DNA of 34,906 nucleotides from a virus. The notes under the pieces are model-generated. The model saw nothing but the letters and a program-made list of their open reading frames with translations, was not told the origin of the DNA and did no database searches. Both the position numbers and the translations under genes were made by a program. The stretch spans positions 1 through 34,906 of IMG/VR virus record IMGVR_UViG_3300006805_000082; one strand, given 5' to 3'. Of this stretch, positions 16,927 to 23,680 are shown in pieces (positions within the stretch are counted from its first letter, which is position 1; every line of letters starts with the position of its first letter).

Positions 16927-17161
16927 TCAGGCGCTCCAGCGAATCCCCGGCGTTGACGTTGAGATTGTTTTCCTTGGGCAGCAGGCCGGCGACGACGCGC
17001 ACGTAGGTCGAAGGGTCTTCGGCGCGCAGGCTGGTCAGAACGGACGGGCCATGCTGTCTCCAGTCGTCGTGCAGATCGCGCACGAAGGCATCGCAAAGCC
17101 CGTTGCGGTCGCCCTTTGGCCTGCCGCCAGGATTGCCCGACTGACCCTTTACGAAAGGCAT
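16829..17161 (-). CDS. Small terminase-like subunit (DUF5681-type N-terminus)
   Basis: A 110-residue protein starting MPFVKGQSGNPGGRPKGDRN, the characteristic opening of the DUF5681 group found next to large terminase genes in many phages. A helical middle (RVVAGLLPKENNLNVNAG) and a variable C-terminus follow. The ATG at 17161 is chosen over a TTG three codons earlier. Position directly upstream of and overlapping terL supports a DNA-recognition role in packaging, though the family's function is inferred mostly from context. Confidence 0.7.
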   Translation of the reverse strand: MPFVKGQSGNPGGRPKGDRNGLCDAFVRDLHDDWRQHGPSVLTSLRAEDPSTYVRVVAGLLPKENNLNVNAGDSLERLIEIIDRLDSAGIAAAVAACADSEQEQPSDIRH

Positions 17162-17190
17162 TGCTGTCAAACCCTAAGCCATTGAAAGGC

Positions 17191-17307
17191 TTACTTGCCC
17201 TTCTTGGCAACGGCCATCTGGGGCTTCTTGCCGGTCGAGTAGGTGACGCTGCCGCCCTTGCCGGTGGCGTTGGAGGGCTTCTTGCCCATCGAATACTTGG
17301 TTGCCAT
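17191..17307 (-). CDS. Very small Lys-rich protein, 38 aa
   Basis: A 38-codon gene with a GGAG site 8 bases before ATG. The protein is almost all Lys, Gly, Ser and Thr and contains an internal duplication: YSMGKKPSNA and YSTGKKPQMA. It is the second gene after the late promoter, between a 48-residue gene and the small terminase gene. Its cationic, repetitive make-up hints at DNA binding, but nothing is recognised. Similar tiny basic proteins are often missed in phage annotation. Confidence 0.55.
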   Translation of the reverse strand: MATKYSMGKKPSNATGKGGSVTYSTGKKPQMAVAKKGK

Positions 17308-17312
17308 GTCGG

Positions 17313-17459
17313 TCACTCCATTGGTTTGACGAAACGAATTGCCTTGATCTTGCGGGACCAGTTGAGTTCCAGCCGGTTGACGCGGCCATCCCTGAATCGC
17401 CAGCCTATCCAGGCATCCCACCAGCCGGGCAGGACACGATGAAAGCCATAGGTCAGCAT
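17313..17459 (-). CDS. Small hypothetical protein, 48 aa
   Basis: A 48-codon gene starting MLTYGFHRVLPGWWDAWIGW, rich in Trp and Arg with a beta-strand pattern (RVNRLELNW). It ends 5 bases before the 38-residue Lys-rich gene. It is the first gene after the promoter at 17529-17558. No strong ribosome binding site is visible, so the call is moderate. Function unknown. Confidence 0.5.
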   Translation of the reverse strand: MLTYGFHRVLPGWWDAWIGWRFRDGRVNRLELNWSRKIKAIRFVKPME

Positions 17460-17528
17460 AGGGTCCGGGAATCAAAACGCCTGCTCGGGAGGTTCCCTGC
17501 GGGCGCAATTCTAATCGTCGATATTGTG

Positions 17529-17558
17529 TATATAGGCACATCTGGCGCTTAATGTCAA
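17529..17558 (-). promoter_or_regulatory. Near-consensus sigma70-type promoter for the late operon
   Basis: On the minus strand TTGACA (17558-17553) is followed after 18 bases by TATATA (17534-17529). The -35 box overlaps the stop codon of the preceding 108-residue gene, at the junction of early and packaging genes. About 70 bases of leader separate it from the first small gene. It should fire with host polymerase, so late timing must come from another control or from repression. Confidence 0.7.
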
Positions 17559-17881
17559 CCATTTGCATCCTTGGCGCTTAACCCAAGGCCCTTGAAAGCG
17601 ATTGCCCGCATGTCGTTCAAATGCTTCCGTTGAGCCTCCATCACCGTCGCGCCATCCAGGGCAACAATGCCGAGGCGCGCGGCCTCATCCACAACGGACT
17701 GAAGAAACTGGCGCATTTGCCACTCATCCAATTCCATAGTTGGTTCAACAGCCACCCCTCGCTCGCGTGGCTCAATTGAAATCCGCGCCACCGATTCTTC
17801 CGTCACCAGCCAGAACCTATGCGTCAGCGTTTCCATCCGTCGCTCGACGTGCGCCTTCCATGTCGGGATTTTAATCATCAT
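17555..17881 (-). CDS. Hypothetical protein, 108 aa, last gene of early operon
   Basis: Unrecognised. Starts MMIKIPTWKAHVERRMETLT at an ATG overlapping the upstream stop (ATGA). A beta-like first half (HRFWLVTEESVARISIEP) leads into helices (LDEWQMRQFLQSVVDEAARLGI). The stop codon lies within the -35 box of the late promoter. The final position before late genes is where lambdoid phages carry antiterminators, but no such motif is visible. Confidence 0.55.
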   Translation of the reverse strand: MMIKIPTWKAHVERRMETLTHRFWLVTEESVARISIEPRERGVAVEPTMELDEWQMRQFLQSVVDEAARLGIVALDGATVMEAQRKHLNDMRAIAFKGLGLSAKDANG

Positions 17882-18306
17882 GCCAAGCTCCAATCATCCA
17901 AAGCCCCGCGCAAAAGCCCTATTGCCTCGCGGTCGAATTGCCGTTCCATCTTCAGCCATTCCACCACCACATGCGGGCGGATGTTCCGGCGGCGGATCAG
18001 GTCATTGCCCCATCGGACATACTGATCCCAGAGCCTTACGGCCTTCCTGCCCATGGAGCCCCTGCCCCGCTCGATTGGGGACAGATCAAGTGGCCGATAG
18101 CCCAGAACGCCCGTAATGACCTCGAACGCCTCCATGATCTCCCAAGCTGCCTCGTATTGCTGGGAATCGATGCGGAAGGTCACGTCCTTGGACTGGAATA
18201 GCCTGTTGACGATACACCCCCTCGCCTTGGCTAGAGTCTCAGGGGTGGCCGCTACCCGCTCCTCGGTGTTCACGATCAAGCGGAACTTTCGTTTGGGCTT
18301 TCTCAA
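17878..18306 (-). CDS. Hypothetical helical protein, 142 aa
   Basis: It starts at TTG with AGGAG 9 bases upstream (MRKPKRKFRLIVNTEERV) and is basic and largely helical (WEIMEAFEVITGVLGY, AVRLWDQYVRWGNDLIRRR). It is the penultimate gene before the late promoter, and its charge and helix content would suit a transcription regulator. This is inference from position; no known HTH or Q-type motif is certain. Confidence 0.5.
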   Translation of the reverse strand: MRKPKRKFRLIVNTEERVAATPETLAKARGCIVNRLFQSKDVTFRIDSQQYEAAWEIMEAFEVITGVLGYRPLDLSPIERGRGSMGRKAVRLWDQYVRWGNDLIRRRNIRPHVVVEWLKMERQFDREAIGLLRGALDDWSLA

Positions 18307-18312
18307 ATGTTT

Positions 18313-18627
18313 TTACTCCTCGGAGGGTGGGGGCGCTGGCTGAACAATATTCGCCGGTACGCACGCAATTTCGTCGTACCATGTTCTCCCGTCCCAATAG
18401 GCTCTCCGAAAAACGACTGGTTCGTTGAGATACCAATTCACCCAGTACCAGCCAGGCACTACTGGATCCTCGGCTAGTAGGCCAGCGCGGACGAGCAACC
18501 ACGCCAATCTGGACACGTCTCCGCCCGTGTCTCCACCAACGCGGCCCGCTTCCTCTGTCCAGTAGACAGACGAAACAAATGGCCTCAGCGCCTCTACCAC
18601 CTGCTGCTTTGTCGGCTTGCTGGTCAT
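18313..18627 (-). CDS. Hypothetical protein with DUF551-like Trp/Tyr module
   Basis: A 104-residue protein. The N-terminal half is helical (KQQVVEALRPFVSSVYWTEE). The C-terminal half has GWYWVNWYLNEPVV and YWDGRTWYDE, the aromatic strand pattern of small phage proteins of the DUF551 kind (two related proteins lie at 29430-29840 and 30227-30406). Its TGA overlaps nothing but lies 6 bases from the next gene, and its ATG overlaps the stop of the upstream gene (ATGA). Function unknown. Confidence 0.5.
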   Translation of the reverse strand: MTSKPTKQQVVEALRPFVSSVYWTEEAGRVGGDTGGDVSRLAWLLVRAGLLAEDPVVPGWYWVNWYLNEPVVFRRAYWDGRTWYDEIACVPANIVQPAPPPSEE

Positions 18628-18938
18628 GGGACGGCCTCGTAGGTTTCAGCGAAGATGTCGGGCTTGCACGGGTAGAACTCGCCCTTCACACCCTTGATAA
18701 TCCAATCTCCCGGTGACGCCTCCATCTCTCCCTCAAGCGTGGGGATCATCAGAAACCAGAGGCACCGCAGCGGCTCGTCTGGGAACACCTTCTGCTTGAT
18801 CCAGATGCCGCCGCTCTCGTCCCGCCTGAACAGCGGCTTTTCCCAGCCACCTTGCGCCCAATCCACAATTGCGTTGGCGTTCTTGCCGTCCCATTGCATC
18901 GCTTCGACAACAACTGGCTTCTTTCGATACTTCTCCAT
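18624..18938 (-). CDS. Conserved phage protein (PGDWIIKGVKGEFYPCKPDIF family)
   Basis: A 104-residue protein beginning MEKYRKKPVVVEAMQW and ending with the block GDWIIKGVKGEFYPCKPDIF, both highly characteristic of a widespread small phage and prophage protein whose function is not established. The ATG at 18938 has AGGAGG 7 bases upstream; a GTG one codon earlier is in the same frame. It probably forms a compact beta-rich domain. It sits in a run of coupled accessory genes of the early operon. Confidence 0.7.
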   Translation of the reverse strand: MEKYRKKPVVVEAMQWDGKNANAIVDWAQGGWEKPLFRRDESGGIWIKQKVFPDEPLRCLWFLMIPTLEGEMEASPGDWIIKGVKGEFYPCKPDIFAETYEAVP

Positions 18939-18941
18939 CAC

Positions 18942-19268
18942 CTATCCTCCTGATTTGATGCTGATGGGGATGGGATTAGATGCAACGCTCGCTGCGCTCG
19001 CTGCCCGTTGGGCCACCCGAACGGCGTTCGCGGCAACTAAAGCCGCGCGCATCTCCGCGAACACTAATTCTCGATAAGCTCGCCACGGCTCCGCTCTATC
19101 GGCCAACTCAAGCAATTCGCCCCACGATGTCTCTTCCATGAATCGCGGGGCGCGGCCAGAATTGCGCCATACATTCCATGCAGCCTCGCTTGCGGCTAAA
19201 ACTTCATGATGTGTCGGAGCGTTGCCATCCGCCTGCGAAGCGCCGTCAGTTCCTTCCTTGTCCGTCAT
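18942..19268 (-). CDS. Hypothetical protein, 108 aa
   Basis: Unrecognised. A polar N-terminus (GTDGASQADGNAPTHHEV) leads into helices with WNVWRNSGRAPRFMEETSW and an Ala-rich end (VRVAQRAASAASVASN). It overlaps the neighbouring gene's stop by 4 bases and ends 3 bases before the next ribosome-coupled start. No motif is assigned. Confidence 0.5.
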   Translation of the reverse strand: MTDKEGTDGASQADGNAPTHHEVLAASEAAWNVWRNSGRAPRFMEETSWGELLELADRAEPWRAYRELVFAEMRAALVAANAVRVAQRAASAASVASNPIPISIKSGG

Positions 19269-19645
19269 GCTGCCCTCGCAATCTGTGGCCTCGGTTTCTC
19301 AACCCATTTCCAGCCGTACTCGGTGCATAGCTGGTCTATCTGGTTCTTCCATTCTCCGGCGTCCGTGTGGTCCAGCGGTCCAAACCTCTGCGCTCTGGTC
19401 TGGCAGATGAATCGGCGCATGAACTCCTCCCAATCCGCTTTGGAAATTCTCAACGGTGCGCCAGCGGCCACGGCTTCCCGAGCCATCTCCATGGCAAAAA
19501 CCTTCATGCCCGCAACCAGATCGGCGGGCTTTCCAGACAACTTGGTTTGGCTCAACCAGATTTGGTATTCGCCGTGGATCCTCTCCCGGCGTCGGTGCGC
19601 GTCCGCATGGGCTTTCGGGGCCATCTCCTTGTCGGTGGCGCTCAT
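19265..19645 (-). CDS. Hypothetical protein, 126 aa
   Basis: Mostly helical and charged: HRRRERIHGEYQIWLSQTKL, then MKVFAMEMAREAV, ending with GWKWVEKPRPQIARAA. It is coupled by 4-base overlaps to the methyltransferase upstream and the 108-residue gene downstream. No family is recognised; placement beside a DNA methyltransferase does not by itself define its role. Confidence 0.5.
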   Translation of the reverse strand: MSATDKEMAPKAHADAHRRRERIHGEYQIWLSQTKLSGKPADLVAGMKVFAMEMAREAVAAGAPLRISKADWEEFMRRFICQTRAQRFGPLDHTDAGEWKNQIDQLCTEYGWKWVEKPRPQIARAA

Positions 19646-20343
19646 AGCATCGCCTCCTGCTTTGGCTTGGCAGGCGGTTCAATGAACATATCGGGCTGCT
19701 TGTAGGCTTCCTCGATCCGCTTGCAGGCAATGTCGAAGTAGCGTTCTTCAATTTCCACGCCGATGAACTTCCGCCCCAGCTTGGCGCAGGCTACGCCCGT
19801 GGTACCGCTGCCCATAAATGGATCGAGGATGGTTTCGCCTTCAAGGGAAAACCGCTGAACAAACCTGAGCATCACGCCCGGCGGTTTGGGGCAGCAGTGC
19901 GTTTTAGCCAGATCCCCGTGCGCCGGGATGACGCCGCCGCCCGCGAAATGGAAACGGTCAGATTTAATTATCCCGTTTACGTTCCCAAAACCGGGCAAAT
20001 CCTCCCCATAAAACAGCACCGGCTGCCATTGGTTAATTCCAAGAAACCCATAAGTGCTCGTGGTTTCCCAGGTCCACGCCCCGATCCATTTCGGAGTCGG
20101 GTAACGATGAATATTAGTAACTCCCGGCGTTATGATTGCGCGGCGAGCGGAAAGCACATAAGGGAAAAATCCATCTATAAGGACATCCAGATTTTCAGGT
20201 GTGTCCTCATAGGACAGATAATCAAAATTCAGCCCATACGGCGGATCGGTCACCACAGCATCGACCTTGCCCAGCGTCGGCAGGATTTCGAGGCAGTCAC
20301 CAAGGTACAGCGTGGCGTCGCCTATGCGCTCAATGCGGCTCAC
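19642..20343 (-). CDS. DNA methyltransferase, beta class (N6-A or N4-C)
   Basis: A 233-residue amino-methyltransferase. Motif IV TDPPYG (residues 32-37) comes before motif I, LDPFMGSGTTGVACA near residue 175, followed by FIGVEIEERYF. That order is the beta class, as in CcrM-like enzymes. No restriction partner is adjacent, so it is probably a solitary phage enzyme that protects DNA from host restriction or mimics a host methylation pattern. It overlaps the DUF1376 gene by 4 bases. Adenine versus cytosine N4 specificity cannot be read with certainty. Confidence 0.85.
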   Translation of the reverse strand: MSRIERIGDATLYLGDCLEILPTLGKVDAVVTDPPYGLNFDYLSYEDTPENLDVLIDGFFPYVLSARRAIITPGVTNIHRYPTPKWIGAWTWETTSTYGFLGINQWQPVLFYGEDLPGFGNVNGIIKSDRFHFAGGGVIPAHGDLAKTHCCPKPPGVMLRFVQRFSLEGETILDPFMGSGTTGVACAKLGRKFIGVEIEERYFDIACKRIEEAYKQPDMFIEPPAKPKQEAML

Positions 20344-21131
20344 AGTCCGGCCTCATCATGAAACCAGCCCAGCTTGTTCTCGCGGCTGATCTTCTCGCAG
20401 AGACGGGCAGCCTCGATGTGCCCCTCAGCGCTGGGCGTCCTTGCCGCCGAGACGGTGTTCCGCGCCGTCAGTTCGTCCATCGAGCAATGGCTGGCAAGAA
20501 AGGCTTCCATCGCCGCGTCCGCGTTGCGTGGGTTTTTCAGCCGCTTGCCCGCGCCGATTTGCTTGAAGCCGCCAGCGACGATCCTGGTTTGCACAGGCGG
20601 TGCGCGTCGCATGAACTCGGGCAGTTCAAGTCCGTCATCTTCCGCCTTCCCGCTTTCCTCTTCAAAAATCTTAGAAGGTGATTGTGTATGTGACTGTGAT
20701 TGTGATTGGTTGACTTGCCGTTGAGGTTTCGTTGCCCCTTCCGTTGGCGTTTCGTTGGAACGGGAAGGCAACGGCTGTTCAACGGGTGTTGACTTGCCGC
20801 TGGCCTTCTGTTGAGCAGACGCCTTGCCGGCCGTAGATTTCTGCGCAATCAGGCCCTTTGCCTTGGCGATCTCGGCATCAACGCGCTTATGACGCCACAC
20901 GCCATCGGCAACCGTGAAAAACCGGGACAGCCTCTTGCTGGCCTTTTGGAAGGCTTCCAGAGGCATCCGGCAAATTGCCGCCAATTCCTCGTCATCATCC
21001 GGCAACGGTCCCTGCTGCTGCCAATAGGCCATCAGAAGCAGCAAATAAGCGCCGTGCTGTTCCGTGGTCAAAGACTGGGTGTCCGCCAGATAATCGGGGA
21101 CGTAGAGCGGGAACCAGAGAACCTTAGCCAT
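20340..21131 (-). CDS. DUF1376 (YdaU-type) replication-associated protein
   Basis: A 263-residue protein whose first 95 residues are the DUF1376 domain: WFPLYVPDYLADTQSLTTEQ, then HGAYLLLLMAYWQQQGPLP. A low-complexity Lys/Ser/Gln/Thr linker (about 95-150) leads to a helical C-terminal region. DUF1376 proteins occupy the replication initiator position in many prophages. It overlaps the DnaA-like gene by 8 bases, which supports a joint role in origin recognition or helicase recruitment. Confidence 0.7.
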   Translation of the reverse strand: MAKVLWFPLYVPDYLADTQSLTTEQHGAYLLLLMAYWQQQGPLPDDDEELAAICRMPLEAFQKASKRLSRFFTVADGVWRHKRVDAEIAKAKGLIAQKSTAGKASAQQKASGKSTPVEQPLPSRSNETPTEGATKPQRQVNQSQSQSHTQSPSKIFEEESGKAEDDGLELPEFMRRAPPVQTRIVAGGFKQIGAGKRLKNPRNADAAMEAFLASHCSMDELTARNTVSAARTPSAEGHIEAARLCEKISRENKLGWFHDEAGL

Positions 21132-21663
21132 TGGCGCTCCCGTTCAGCAGAAGTCGAACAACCGTCTCCGCTCTCTCCGCGAACATGGGGTCCAGCTTCA
21201 TCAGCCTTTCGGCCTGCGTGATTGCCGCCTTGACTGTCGTGTGGTCGCGGTTGCCGAAACTGCGGCCGATGGCCGGGAGAGAAACCGAACCCGGTTGCCA
21301 ATACTTGCGGGCAAAGAACATTGCCAGTTGCCGGGGCCGGGCGAACACTCTCTCCCGGCTGGTGCCAATCAAATCGGCGGGCTTGACTCCGAAGACGCTG
21401 CATACCGCGTTGATGATGATTTCAATCTCGATATTCGGCCCGATCTGCAAGACGCGCTCTGCCCGCGCCGCCAAGGCATCCGCTTCCGCCTTTCGTCTCG
21501 CATCGCGCTCGGCTTCCAATTCAGCCAAGGCAGCATTCAGCTTGGCTTGCAGGCCGTTGACCTGGGCGCACAGAACCGCAACCCTTTCCCCCCGTTTGTC
21601 GGGGCGGGACAGCAGCGGCCGGTAGTCCTTTGGCAACAGCCTTTGTCCGTTCCTAATTTCCAT
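21124..21663 (-). CDS. DnaA domain IV protein with coiled coil
   Basis: A 179-residue protein. Residues 30-70 form a strong coiled coil (LNAALAELEAERDARRK). Residues 78-175 match the DNA-binding domain IV of the replication initiator DnaA, with SRERVFARPRQLAMFFARKY and the signature RSFGNRDHTTVKAA that contacts the DnaA box. The AAA+ ATPase domain is absent. It sits next to the DUF1376 gene. It may bind DnaA boxes on phage or host DNA to start replication or to interfere with the host initiator. Confidence 0.8.
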   Translation of the reverse strand: MEIRNGQRLLPKDYRPLLSRPDKRGERVAVLCAQVNGLQAKLNAALAELEAERDARRKAEADALAARAERVLQIGPNIEIEIIINAVCSVFGVKPADLIGTSRERVFARPRQLAMFFARKYWQPGSVSLPAIGRSFGNRDHTTVKAAITQAERLMKLDPMFAERAETVVRLLLNGSANG

Positions 21664-21790
21664 CCCCTACTGCCTCCAATGCTTCGATCTTCTTTGCCTG
21701 CTGTGATATGATTGCTCTCAACCGCTCGTTAGCCTTCTTCATCCGCTTGATGAGAAGCTTTGCCTCCGAGAGAGTGCTGGGTTCGTTCAC
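21653..21790 (-). CDS. Small coiled-coil protein, 45 aa (GTG start)
   Basis: It begins at a GTG overlapping the upstream stop (GTGA), with CGGAG 8 bases before. The chain is one charged helix (AKLLIKRMKKANERLRAII, then QQAKKIEALEAVGDGN) with a heptad-like spacing. It overlaps the DnaA-like start by 11 bases and may interact with that protein's coiled coil, an inference from adjacency. No family is recognised. Confidence 0.55.
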   Translation of the reverse strand: MNEPSTLSEAKLLIKRMKKANERLRAIISQQAKKIEALEAVGDGN

Positions 21791-22023
21791 CGCTGTTTCT
21801 CCGGTGCCATCAGAACCCCCGCCAACCGCACCTTCTCTTGCCCGTCAGAACAGAAGCTCTGGCCGTTGGCGATCAAACACCGCTGCATTCCGAAATCCTT
21901 GGAACGCATCAAATCAGCACACGCCTCAATCGTGCAGGCCGTTCTCATGGTCCAGCACTGGGCATTGGGCTTGACGACTTCAATCGGGCAAAATGTGAGG
22001 TAGAGGATGAAGGCGGCGGTCAT
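21787..22023 (-). CDS. Hypothetical protein with N-terminal hydrophobic segment, 78 aa
   Basis: It starts MTAAFILYLTFCPIEVV, a short hydrophobic stretch that could be a signal or membrane anchor. Several cysteines follow (QCWTMRTACTIEACAD and later RCLI, FCSDGQ), which suggests disulphides in the periplasm. Its ATG overlaps the upstream membrane protein's stop (ATGA). Together the two look like a small envelope-directed pair in the early operon, perhaps for superinfection exclusion. That role is a guess. Confidence 0.5.
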   Translation of the reverse strand: MTAAFILYLTFCPIEVVKPNAQCWTMRTACTIEACADLMRSKDFGMQRCLIANGQSFCSDGQEKVRLAGVLMAPEKQR

Positions 22024-22172
22024 GTGCTACGCCCCTTCGGGGCTGCCTGTCGGCGTACTGCCCGATATACCGAGCGTGCGCCGTTAAACAACGCGCGTAG
22101 AATGCAGTGTGCCCCAATCACTGCCGCCAAGATCAGCAGCGCCAAAGCAGCTGAGAATCCGACCTCGCCCAT
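22020..22172 (-). CDS. Small single-pass membrane protein, 50 aa
   Basis: A 50-codon gene. The start MGEVGFSAALALLILAAVIG is one transmembrane helix, followed by a basic tail (RSVYRAVRRQAAPKGRST), so the C-terminus is probably cytoplasmic. GAGG stands 5 bases before the ATG and the stop overlaps the next gene as ATGA. Function unknown. Confidence 0.55.
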   Translation of the reverse strand: MGEVGFSAALALLILAAVIGAHCILRALFNGARSVYRAVRRQAAPKGRST

Positions 22173-22233
22173 TCGACCCTCGTAAGAAAATCATCGGCGG
22201 CAGCCGATAGCCGCGAAGCGGCGTTGCGCCTGA

Positions 22234-22545
22234 TTACTTCACCACCCAAACAATCCCCTTACGCCCACTCGCCAGCTTCCTTGTCTGGCCGCTGTCCCTG
22301 ACCAGCCCTCTATCGACCAGCTCAGATCTCCGTGTACGGAAGTGGCTCGACCTGCTGCCCATGGCTGCAAGCAATTCCTCATCCGTTGCCCCGTTGGGTT
22401 GCTTGCCTAGCCAGTCCAACACCTGTTGTTGTGCATCCCGTATTGCAGGGCTTACCGATTCAGCAGCCTCTACGGATGTACTTGGATCTGTACTGCGATA
22501 GCGCTGGGGTGGAGGCGTCCAGGCCAGGAGATCGGGTTGGTTCAT
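22234..22545 (-). CDS. Winged-helix-like small phage protein
   Basis: A 103-residue protein with a polar N-terminus typical of phage proteins (RYRSTDPSTSVEAAESV). A likely winged-helix domain follows: AQQQVLDWLGKQPNGATDEE, then SSHFRTRRSELVDRGLV and a final strand KGIVWVVK. Similar proteins occur near replication genes. It may bind DNA. It overlaps the C5 methyltransferase gene by 4 bases. Specific role not known. Confidence 0.6.
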   Translation of the reverse strand: MNQPDLLAWTPPPQRYRSTDPSTSVEAAESVSPAIRDAQQQVLDWLGKQPNGATDEELLAAMGSRSSHFRTRRSELVDRGLVRDSGQTRKLASGRKGIVWVVK

Positions 22546-23351
22546 GTCACCACCTTCATGATTGCCCTGCCGATGATTTCCGGGATTTGCGGGACGACGG
22601 CGTTGCCGAGGGATTTGACGCCCGAGGCGATTGCGCTTCTGTCCAGTTTTGTGGAAACCCCATCATCCATTCCACGAAGCGCCTCAAACTTGGTTTGCCA
22701 GTGATCGGCCCACCAAGCTCCTGTACGAGTTGCGTCATCAATCCGTCGCCGGATGTCTCCGAGCAACCGCGGCGGTTCCAATTGCCAGACACCGTTGGCG
22801 TTGCTAGACGCTTCAACTTCTTCCGCGCTCCAGAGCCACCATCCAGCGCCCGCGTTGCGCCTGAACGGCCGCTGGAACTGGTTGGCGTCGGCAATGGCGA
22901 TCCAAACGCGGTCACGCCCGTGGGGCGCGCCGAGGTCGGCAGCCGAAATGCAATCCCATTCCGCATCAAGCCCGTCCTCGGCCACATCTCCGAGAACTCG
23001 GCCCATCCCGAAACCCAACAACGCTGCCACGTTTTCCAAGATCGTGAACTTGGGTCGTACCAAGCGAATGGCTCGTAGTACCTCCCGATAGAGTCCTGAA
23101 CGCTCCCCGGTAACGCCGGCGCGTCGCCCGGCCAAGCTAACGTCTTGGCAAGGGAACCCGCCGCAGATGATATCTGCGCTGGGAAACTCTGCGTGTCGCA
23201 CGTCACCAAGGATGGGAACGTTGGGCCAGTGCTTGGCGAGCACTCGCCGGCAGAAGGGGTCGATTTCGCAGAAGGCGACGGTTCGCATCCCGGCCCGTTC
23301 GAGGCCGAGGCTGAAGCCTCCGATGCCTGAGAAGAGGTCCAGGACATTCAC
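22542..23351 (-). CDS. DNA (cytosine-5) methyltransferase
   Basis: A 269-residue C5 methyltransferase from the GTG that overlaps the VRR-NUC stop (GTGA); an ATG four codons earlier (23363) is the alternative. Motifs are in order: I DLFSGIGGFSLGLE, IV GGFPCQDVS with the catalytic Cys, VI ENV, VIII GAPHGRDRVWI, X GNAVVPQIPEIIGRAI. The target recognition region (about 155-230) is short, as in many phage enzymes. It probably protects phage DNA. A second long frame lies inside it on the same strand (22556-23347). Confidence 0.9.
   Translation of the reverse strand: MNVLDLFSGIGGFSLGLERAGMRTVAFCEIDPFCRRVLAKHWPNVPILGDVRHAEFPSADIICGGFPCQDVSLAGRRAGVTGERSGLYREVLRAIRLVRPKFTILENVAALLGFGMGRVLGDVAEDGLDAEWDCISAADLGAPHGRDRVWIAIADANQFQRPFRRNAGAGWWLWSAEEVEASSNANGVWQLEPPRLLGDIRRRIDDATRTGAWWADHWQTKFEALRGMDDGVSTKLDRSAIASGVKSLGNAVVPQIPEIIGRAIMKVVT
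22556..23347 (-). CDS. Overprinted 263-codon frame inside the C5 methyltransferase gene
   Basis: An ATG-started open frame, shifted +1 relative to the methyltransferase, spans nearly the whole gene. The translation includes FAWYDPSSRSWKTWQRCW, WPRTGLMRNGIAF, LPTPTSSSG and FVEWMMGFPQNWTE. From memory these resemble a recurring type of phage/prophage hypothetical protein (patterns SSSWRT, WPRSGMMR, PTP and WVEWLMGFP). Length alone proves nothing, because other shadow frames here are equally long. It is either a real dual-coding gene or a shadow of conserved methyltransferase DNA that databases have accumulated. Confidence 0.3.
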   Translation of the reverse strand: MSWTSSQASEASASASNGPGCEPSPSAKSTPSAGECSPSTGPTFPSLVTCDTQSFPAQISSAAGSLAKTLAWPGDAPALPGSVQDSIGRYYEPFAWYDPSSRSWKTWQRCWVSGWAEFSEMWPRTGLMRNGIAFRLPTSARPTGVTAFGSPLPTPTSSSGRSGATRALDGGSGARKKLKRLATPTVSGNWNRRGCSETSGDGLMTQLVQELGGPITGKPSLRRFVEWMMGFPQNWTEAQSPRASNPSATPSSRKSRKSSAGQS

Positions 23352-23680
23352 TTCACCCCCCATGCCTCTAGCGTGCCCTGTACCTCTGCGAGAGAGCGGC
23401 AGAGGGCATAGAGAGCGCCCGCTTCCCTTGCCTGCATTTCAAACACCGCTTGGGATTCCGATTGCCGCCCGGCGTCGGACTTCAATTCAATGAACGCAGC
23501 TTTGCCGCCGGGGAGAATGAAGGTGAAGTCGGGAACACCCGCCCTCCGGCCCATGCGCTTTGCCTTCACGCGGGCAACGACGGACAGATGGCCTTGCTGG
23601 TGCGAATGCCACCAGACCAGCTTGGGAAACTGTGCCCGCAGCCAGTCGGCTATGGTGACGTGCAGGCTGTATTCGCTCAT
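23348..23680 (-). CDS. VRR-NUC family nuclease
   Basis: A 110-residue PD-(D/E)xK nuclease of the VRR-NUC group. Seen motifs are RVKAKRMGRRAGVPDFTFIL, with the catalytic Asp in GVPD, and AAFIELKSDAGRQSESQ, with the Glu-x-Lys pair. These small enzymes process branched or Holliday-like DNA or act in phage recombination and packaging. It overlaps the ParB-like gene by 4 bases and the methyltransferase by 4. It could also act as a restriction-type nuclease with the adjacent methyltransferase, but resolvase-like processing is the usual view. Confidence 0.85.
   Translation of the reverse strand: MSEYSLHVTIADWLRAQFPKLVWWHSHQQGHLSVVARVKAKRMGRRAGVPDFTFILPGGKAAFIELKSDAGRQSESQAVFEMQAREAGALYALCRSLAEVQGTLEAWGVK

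Noticed and set aside
22542-23680. A complete restriction-modification system from the VRR-NUC and C5 methyltransferase genes.
   Set aside because: VRR-NUC proteins of this size are common phage processing nucleases and no specificity or translocase subunit is present.
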